Shown here: piece after piece, positions 55,258 through 64,000 of the stretch | Numbering within the stretch: position 1 is the stretch's first letter | How the letters are laid out: each line of letters opens with the position of its first letter | DNA from: Ensifer adhaerens | Lineage (GTDB): Bacteria > Pseudomonadota > Alphaproteobacteria > Rhizobiales > Rhizobiaceae | Length of the DNA: 64,000 nt | Direction: 5' to 3' | Assembly: GCF_002940685.1 (NCBI RefSeq) | Contig: NZ_PNFP01000004.1 | Location: 62,001-126,000 of the forward strand | The notes under the pieces: model-generated | What the model saw: only the letters and a program-made list of their open reading frames with translations | What the model was told of the DNA's origin: nothing | Database searches by the model: none | Program-made: the position numbers and the translations under genes

Positions 55258-56280
55258 ATGAAAGTCATGCATTTTCACTTCGGCAAGGACGGCGGCGCAG
55301 AGCGCTTCTTCGTCCATCTTGTCAACGCGCTCGGCGAGCGCGGCGTCGAGCAGACCTCCGTCATCCGCCACGGCCGCATCTGGAAGAAGGACATCGAGGG
55401 CGCGACGCGCATCATCGAAAGCAATTTCCGCAACCTGTCGCTCGACCGGATCCTCCTGCCGATGAAAGTCAGCAGCATGGCGCGCCGCGAAAAGCCGGAC
55501 GCGCTTTTCGCGTGGATGCCGCGCGCGAGCCGGCTGCTGCCGAACTACAAGGGCTGCATCAAGATCTCGCGTCTTGGCGATTATCCGCTGCGCCTCGACT
55601 ATTTCCGCAACACCGATTGCCTTGTCTGCAACACGCCCGGCATTGCCGAGCATGTGCGCAAGATCGGCTGGACCCGCGATGTCGAAGTCATCTCGAATTT
55701 TACGGGAACCGAACGGGTCGCGCCGATCAGCCGTGCCACGCTCGACACCCCTGAGAACGCGCCGGTCGTCATGTCGATGGGACGCTTCGTTCCGCGCAAG
55801 GGCTTTCACACCTTGATCCAGGCGATCGCCAAGGTGCCGGACGCCTATCTCTGGCTGGTTGGCGACGGCGAGGAACGCGCAAACCTGGAGAAGCTCGCAG
55901 CCGATCTCGGCGTGGCCAAGCGCGTGCGTTTTGCCGGCTGGCAGAAGGATACGCGGCCTTTCCTCGCCGCCTCGGACATTTTCGTCATGGCCTCGAGCCA
56001 TGAGCCGCTCGGCAACGTCGTTCTCGAGGCCTGGGCCCAAGGGACGCCGGTGGTTTCCAGCCGTTCGGAAGGGCCGCAATGGTTCATGCGCGACGGCGAG
56101 AACGGCTTGCTGGTGGATATCGGCGACGCCGACGGCTTCGCCCAGGCGATCGACCGCATCGCCGGCGACGCGTCGCTGGGGGAACGTCTTGCCGAACGCG
56201 GCCACGAGACGCTGATGAGCCAGTTCTCCAAGCAGGCAATTACCGACGCCTACCTCAAGCTTTTCGCCTCGAAGCGCTGA
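55258..56280 (+). CDS. Lipopolysaccharide core glycosyltransferase (GT4), LpsD/LpsE type
   Basis: A 340-residue GT-B glycosyltransferase. The C-terminal donor-binding region has SMGRFVPRKGFHTLIQAI and the SSHEPLGNVVLEAWAQGTPVVSS motif typical of GT4. The start MKVMHFHFGKDGGAERFFVHL fits the family; an upstream ATG overlaps lpsC. S. meliloti has, as I recall, two such genes (lpsD and lpsE) next to lpsC; only one is present here, so which orthologue it is cannot be decided. Confidence 0.83.
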   Translation: MKVMHFHFGKDGGAERFFVHLVNALGERGVEQTSVIRHGRIWKKDIEGATRIIESNFRNLSLDRILLPMKVSSMARREKPDALFAWMPRASRLLPNYKGCIKISRLGDYPLRLDYFRNTDCLVCNTPGIAEHVRKIGWTRDVEVISNFTGTERVAPISRATLDTPENAPVVMSMGRFVPRKGFHTLIQAIAKVPDAYLWLVGDGEERANLEKLAADLGVAKRVRFAGWQKDTRPFLAASDIFVMASSHEPLGNVVLEAWAQGTPVVSSRSEGPQWFMRDGENGLLVDIGDADGFAQAIDRIAGDASLGERLAERGHETLMSQFSKQAITDAYLKLFASKR

Positions 56281-56296
56281 GGCGAGCTCGAACCTG

Positions 56297-56322
56297 CGGC
56301 TGCCATGGCTTAATGGCAGCCG
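56297..56322. terminator. Hairpin between convergent lps genes
   Basis: CGGCTGCCAT at 56297-56306 pairs with ATGGCAGCCG at 56313-56322 around a six-base loop, directly beside the lpsB stop codon. No T-run. Confidence 0.55.
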
Positions 56323-56323
56323 G

Positions 56324-57382
56324 TCAAGAGCGCATCAGGCGTTCATAGACGGCGTTGATGGCGCGAGCTTCGCCCTCGATCGCAAACGATGCGCAGGTCA
56401 GTCCCAGGCCGTTGGCGCCGGCAATTGCCCGGCGACGATCATCGTCCATGAAGCCGGCCGTCGCCTCGACCATGGCCTGCAGGTCGTTGGCGGCGATGAT
56501 CGTTCCGGTTTCCTGCTCGCCGACGACGACCAGTTCCGAAAATGCGCCGACATCGGTCGCGACAACCGGCACGCCCGTTGCCATCGCCTCGAGCGGCGTC
56601 AGGCCAAAGCCCTCCCAGCGCTGCGGCGCGATGAAGAGGTCGAGCCCGCGGTACCAGTCCGGAATATTGGTGTGTTCGCCGACGAAGCGGATGCGATCCG
56701 TCAGGCCGGCCTTGGCGACCCGCTCCTTCAGTTCGTTCTCGAACGCCACATGCGGGCCGGTCGCGCGACCGGCAACGATGGCGCTCCAGCCCGGCCGGCA
56801 TGGCAGAAGCGCGATCATGCTGTCGACGAAGAGGTCGGTACCCTTCTGCTTGCGGACCCGTCCGAAGCAGCCGACGTATTTTTGGGTAGGGTCGAGCCCG
56901 AGTGCGGCCTTGGCCGCCGCTGTATCGGCCGGCGGCTGGAAGCGCTTGGTGTCGATACCGTGCAGGATGACGGTGTTCGGTACCTCAAGATATGCGGCGG
57001 TCTTGCCGCTGGTCGCGATCACCGCATCCATCCTGGAAATCAGGAACTTGCTCCAGCCGGTATGGCGGCGCTGCGATGCGGAGGTGAAGACGATCTTCAG
57101 CTTCATGCCGATCAGATCGCGCAGCACGATCGCCGGCAGCATCTCGACATTGCGGCGCGCATGCCAGACACGGCATGGCCGACCATCCGGCGCGTTCCAC
57201 AGGTGCCAAAGGTCGCGGAAGCGGATCGAGGGCAGGGTGTCCGGCAGGCCCGGACCGAGCACGGCGATTTTTTCGCCGAGCGCGCGCTGGATCGGAATCA
57301 ACTGGATGATGGTGGACGTCACGCCCGAGAGGCGGCGCTTGAAATTGGGAGCGATGACCTCGACGTTCCGGATATCGGCCAC
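56324..57382 (-). CDS. lpsB: LPS core mannosyltransferase LpsB
   Basis: A 352-residue GT4 enzyme. N-terminal acceptor half begins VEVIAPNFKRRLSGVTSTIIQLIP; donor half has GCFGRVRKQKGTDLFVDSMIALL and the EGFGLTPLEAMATGVPVVATDVG motif. S. meliloti and Rhizobium LpsB add mannose to the inner core, and mutants are affected in symbiosis and peptide resistance. It runs opposite to the lrp-lpsC operon and downstream of greA. Confidence 0.92.
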   Translation of the reverse strand: MADIRNVEVIAPNFKRRLSGVTSTIIQLIPIQRALGEKIAVLGPGLPDTLPSIRFRDLWHLWNAPDGRPCRVWHARRNVEMLPAIVLRDLIGMKLKIVFTSASQRRHTGWSKFLISRMDAVIATSGKTAAYLEVPNTVILHGIDTKRFQPPADTAAAKAALGLDPTQKYVGCFGRVRKQKGTDLFVDSMIALLPCRPGWSAIVAGRATGPHVAFENELKERVAKAGLTDRIRFVGEHTNIPDWYRGLDLFIAPQRWEGFGLTPLEAMATGVPVVATDVGAFSELVVVGEQETGTIIAANDLQAMVEATAGFMDDDRRRAIAGANGLGLTCASFAIEGEARAINAVYERLMRS

Positions 57383-57467
57383 GACAGCGCACTCCTTGCG
57401 CGAGCAACGATCGTCTTTTGAAAAGGAGAAACGGGGCGAAGGCAGGCTTCGCCCCGGCCGGGGCTGA

Positions 57468-57944
57468 TCAGCCCCAGTTGACGGCGAGAATTTCGTAGGC
57501 CTTGGAACCGCCAGGGGCGTTCACTTCGATGGAATCGCCGACTTCCTTGCCGATCAGCGCGCGCGCGATCGGCGACGAGATCGAGATGCGGCCAGCCTTC
57601 ACGTCGGCTTCCTGGTCGCCGACGATCTGGTAGGTCTTTTCCTCTTCGGTATCTTCGTCGACGAGCTTGACCTTGGCGCCGAACTTGATCTTCGAACCGG
57701 ACATCTTCGTGAGATCAATGACTTCCGCGCGGGCGATCAAGTCTTCGAGCTCGGTGATCCGGCCCTCATTGTGGCTCTGCGCTTCCTTGGCAGCGTGGTA
57801 CTCGGCATTTTCCGACAGGTCGCCATGTGCACGGGCTTCGGCAATCGCCTCGATGATTCGCGGTCGTTCTTCCTGCTGGCGCCAGCGCAGCTCCTCCTGC
57901 AGGTTGACGAATCCGCCCTGTGTCATCGGCACTTTTTCGACCAT
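57468..57944 (-). CDS. greA: Transcription elongation factor GreA
   Basis: A 158-residue factor that rescues stalled RNA polymerase by stimulating transcript cleavage. The N-terminal coiled coil (residues 10-75) carries the acidic tip around [19 protein letters not shown]; the C-terminal FKBP-like domain includes [25 protein letters not shown]. The start at 57944 (MVEKVPM) gives the standard length; AAGGAC precedes it. 85 bases separate it from lpsB downstream. Confidence 0.95.
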   Translation of the reverse strand: MVEKVPMTQGGFVNLQEELRWRQQEERPRIIEAIAEARAHGDLSENAEYHAAKEAQSHNEGRITELEDLIARAEVIDLTKMSGSKIKFGAKVKLVDEDTEEEKTYQIVGDQEADVKAGRISISSPIARALIGKEVGDSIEVNAPGGSKAYEILAVNWG

Positions 57945-58238
57945 TTCAATGTCCTTCATCAAGCACGAGGCGCCGCCCTTTGGGCGGCGCCAACGCAAAA
58001 GAAAACGGTCTCCGGCGAGCAAACGCCGGAACCGTCCGAAACTTCGAACCTTCGTTATAGCAGAAACGGAAGCGCGAAAGCCAGATATTTCGCCATCGTC
58101 CACCGAACCCTGCAAGGCGGTTACAACTTGCGGAGGAGGCGCGCGGCTGGCAATCTCGGGAGAAAGGGCTTTACCTCAACCGTGGTTGAGGTCGTAACAC
58201 AGGTGTTCCTGAAAGATGACAACGAGGGAACGTTAGGC

Positions 58239-59732
58239 ATGGTTCTGGCGAAGGACGACACCAAGGCAAGCGAAAGCAAGACCGCGCCTGAGGAGGACGG
58301 CCGCTGGAGCGAACTGCTGCGGCCGGACTATCTTGCGACGACGGCGGCCCTCTGTCTCGGGGTCGCGCTCTTTGCCTTCAACGAATTTTTCGTCGCGACG
58401 GCGCTGCCCACGGCCGTCGAAGAGATCGGCGGCGCCACAATACTTTCCTGGGCCGTCACGCTCTATCTCGTCTTCGCCATTCTCGGTGGCGCCGTCGCCG
58501 CCAATCTCAAGGCGCGGTTCGGCGCGCGCACCACGCTTATCGCTGCGGCCATCGTCTTCGTCGTCGGCACCATCATCGCGACCGCCGCCGGCAGCATGCC
58601 GCAGGTTCTCGCCGGTCGCGTGTTCCAGGGGTTCGGAGAGGGCATCATTGCCGCGATCTGCTACGCGCTCATCCCGGAGCTCTTTCCTGCCCGGCTGGTG
58701 CCGAAGGTCTTCGGAGCGGAAGCGATCGTCTGGGCCACGGCCGCCTTCGGCGGGCCGCTGGTGTCCGGCTTCCTGACGGAGCATTGGTCGTGGCGGGCTG
58801 CTTTCGCCGTCAACATCCCCGCAACGGCCATCTTCGTTGCCCTCGTGCTGGCGATCGTGCCGGCCCGCAAGGCGGCAACGACCGTCAAGCCGCGTCCAAT
58901 TCCGCTCATGCGCTTGACCGTCGTCGGCACCGGAATCCTGTTGATATCGGTGTCGAACACGGCGGGCAGCATTCCCCTGATGACCGCCGCGCTGGCGACA
59001 GCGCTGACGATCCTCTGGGCGGCCGTCGCCACCGATCGGCGGGCGGAGCATTCGATCCTGCCCGCCGGAGCGTTCGCACTGACCAAGCCACTCGGCACCG
59101 GCCTTTGGGTCGTCTTGCTGATGCCGCTCGCGCAGGCGTCCGGTTCGATCTATCTCATTTATGGCCTGCAACATGTCTGGAGCTTCAGCCCCACCGCCGC
59201 CGGCTTTGCCGGTGCGCTGATGGCGATCTCCTGGAGTTTGACCGCAATCCTCGTTGCAAGCCTGCGCTCGCACGATCTGCGCGTGAAACTGATCCCGACG
59301 GGACCTGCGCTTCTCAGCCTCGGGCTTGCCGGCCTGATGATCGCCTTCGCGATCGACGACTTCCGGCTGGTCTTCCCGAGCCAGATCGCGGTCGGGGCCG
59401 GCTTCGGCATATCCTGGGGAACGCTCAGCCAGCTGATGATGGACGTCTCATCGCGCGGCGAAAGGGACAAGACCTCGGCATTTCTGCCGACATTGCAATC
59501 GGCGGGCTACGCGATCGGTGCGGCGATCTGCGGACTGACCGCAAATCTTCGCGGGTTCGACGAAAATGCCGACATCGCGACGATGCGTGGCGCCTTGTTC
59601 ACAGTCTTCGTCGTCGCTTGCCTGATCTCGACGGCATCGCTCTATCTCGGCCTCAGAACCGTGCGGCTGGCGGCCCGCCGATCGCGGCATGATCGGGCCA
59701 GAATTGCTGCCCAGGCGTTCGCGGGAGACTAG
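58239..59732 (+). CDS. MFS transporter, DHA2-like
   Basis: A 497-residue inner-membrane protein with about 12-14 spans after a hydrophilic N terminus of about 35 residues. Motif A-like NLKARFGARTTLIAA follows span 2, and motif C-like AFGGPLVSGFLTEHWSWRAAFAVNIP marks an exporter of the drug:H+ antiporter type. GAGGGA precedes the ATG at 58239; the earlier open frame is a shadow of greA. Substrate unknown. Confidence 0.85.
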   Translation: MVLAKDDTKASESKTAPEEDGRWSELLRPDYLATTAALCLGVALFAFNEFFVATALPTAVEEIGGATILSWAVTLYLVFAILGGAVAANLKARFGARTTLIAAAIVFVVGTIIATAAGSMPQVLAGRVFQGFGEGIIAAICYALIPELFPARLVPKVFGAEAIVWATAAFGGPLVSGFLTEHWSWRAAFAVNIPATAIFVALVLAIVPARKAATTVKPRPIPLMRLTVVGTGILLISVSNTAGSIPLMTAALATALTILWAAVATDRRAEHSILPAGAFALTKPLGTGLWVVLLMPLAQASGSIYLIYGLQHVWSFSPTAAGFAGALMAISWSLTAILVASLRSHDLRVKLIPTGPALLSLGLAGLMIAFAIDDFRLVFPSQIAVGAGFGISWGTLSQLMMDVSSRGERDKTSAFLPTLQSAGYAIGAAICGLTANLRGFDENADIATMRGALFTVFVVACLISTASLYLGLRTVRLAARRSRHDRARIAAQAFAGD

Positions 59733-59788
59733 TCACGGAGCGAGCAAGCGCGCGGGAGGTTCGAGCGCTTTGCTCGGGGACGCCGCTT

Positions 59789-60064
59789 TCAGGCCGCAGC
59801 GGGGAGTGGCGCGCCAATGTGGCGGCGGCCGAGCAGCGCGCGCTGTTCGGCGCCCCGGCCGATGGAGGGCACGATTGTCGCCAGCAGCCTGCGGTTGCTG
59901 GAGCGGACCTGGACCTTCAGCGAGCCGTAGTCGGCATCGCGACCGATCTTGTCCGCGATCCGCTGACCGTAATAGAGGGCCGACCCTTCGTCGAAATGGC
60001 TGATACCGTCTTCATCGACGAAGTGCTCGTCGCCCCACAGCAGATCAAAGAAATAGAGTTGCAC
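59789..60064 (-). CDS. DUF6894-like small protein
   Basis: A 91-residue protein starting with GTG at 60064, where GGGGCAAG gives a ribosome-binding site; an ATG 20 codons upstream has none. The opening MQLYFFDLLWGDEHFVDEDGISHFDEGSALYYG resembles DUF6894, a family of short proteins (YFF...D.G..F.D...A) common in Rhizobiales. Function unknown. Confidence 0.6.
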   Translation of the reverse strand: MQLYFFDLLWGDEHFVDEDGISHFDEGSALYYGQRIADKIGRDADYGSLKVQVRSSNRRLLATIVPSIGRGAEQRALLGRRHIGAPLPAAA

Positions 60065-60224
60065 GATCTTGCCCCATGTCGCACCCGCCGGCGAAGTCGC
60101 CGTTCTCTCTGTGCGCAGGGTCATAGAAACATGTGCTGGGGGAACGCAGGCTGAACCGGCCGTTCATGCGGCGTTCAGCGGAGGGCGCCGGCTGTCGAAG
60201 CGCACGCCGGGAAAGAGGCAAGAG

Positions 60225-60251
60225 GCGGCGCGCGAGGTTTTCGCGCGCCGC
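60225..60251 (-). terminator. Hairpin downstream of carB
   Basis: GCGGCGCGCGA at 60225-60235 pairs with TCGCGCGCCGC at 60241-60251, just past the carB stop. On the minus strand CTCTTG follows, a weak T-run. Confidence 0.6.
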
Positions 60252-60259
60252 AATTGTCG

Positions 60260-63751
<3,492 letters not shown>

Positions 63752-64000
63752 GGTCGATCATCCGTTTCTAGCTGCGCGAAAAACCGGCCGAGGTGGGAGG
63801 TCACCGGCCGGGCACGCATTGATGGGTCTTTTCAGGCTAGAAGCGGCTTATAGGCAAATGTTTCTGCAAGCGAAACCCCGAAAATTCCGGAATCGACAGG
63901 AACCCGGCATATTTGCGCGCCTCTGGCCGCGTCGCGAGGCTTGCGCGCACCGCGACATTGCTTCCAACTACAGGCGCGGCCGGGGATGAGGGGCCGCGTC
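63752..64000. other. Region upstream of carB, to the right edge
   Basis: 249 bases with no supported gene. Likely contains the carB promoter; no attenuator or box recognised. Confidence 0.4.

Overview
The window looks like a chromosome segment from a member of the Rhizobiales, most likely Sinorhizobium/Ensifer. GC content is high throughout. The right half (about 31.6-63.8 kb) carries a gene order I recall from the Sinorhizobium meliloti chromosome: nrdJ, uvrA, ssb, marC, gyrA, then lsrB with the tandem AbcR small RNAs, trxB, lrp, lipopolysaccharide-core glycosyltransferases, greA and carB. The genus is an inference from gene content and recalled synteny; no search was run.

Layout. 0-24 kb is mostly housekeeping: a CinA-type MPT-binding protein, wrbA, tRNA-Leu(TAA), a HAD hydrolase, trkH, ilvA, a HlyU-like protein, a Tat-exported cpdB-type nucleotidase, a membrane diguanylate cyclase, an AldR-type regulator divergent from ald, a cysK-alaX-sseA-GNAT operon, an SDR, an MdtJ/MdtI-like SMR pair, a cyclopropane-fatty-acid synthase, photolyase, tRNA-Asn(GTT), a thermonuclease-like protein and tRNA-Cys(GCA). 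24-31.6 kb holds lexA with its own SOS box, tRNA-Ala(CGC), and a stretch that looks accessory: a zinc alcohol dehydrogenase followed by a fused, Tat-signal-bearing ethanolamine ammonia-lyase (EutB+EutC in one chain), an orphan hypothetical gene, and an intergenic region with a candidate small RNA.

31.6-45.3 kb is DNA synthesis and repair: the B12-dependent ribonucleotide reductase nrdJ (NrdR-like box upstream), uvrA and ssb diverging around a shared LexA box, and gyrA, which must start at TTG. 45-50.6 kb holds small regulatory and resistance modules: LysR/epimerase, a lytic transglycosylase, a PAT-type acetyltransferase divergent from an XRE-cupin regulator, and an APH(6)-like kinase. 50.7-53.3 kb contains two tandem AbcR-type sRNAs, lsrB and trxB. 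53.9-57.4 kb is the lrp-lpsC-lps glycosyltransferase operon facing lpsB. greA, an MFS transporter and carB close the window.

The most unusual locus is 26.9-30.5 kb. A single polypeptide carries the ethanolamine ammonia-lyase active-site residues, a C-terminal EutC-like domain and an N-terminal twin-arginine signal. It lies downstream of an alcohol dehydrogenase that could handle the acetaldehyde product. The family is normally two cytoplasmic subunits, so an exported, fused AdoCbl enzyme would be a real departure. Its export and substrate are inference.
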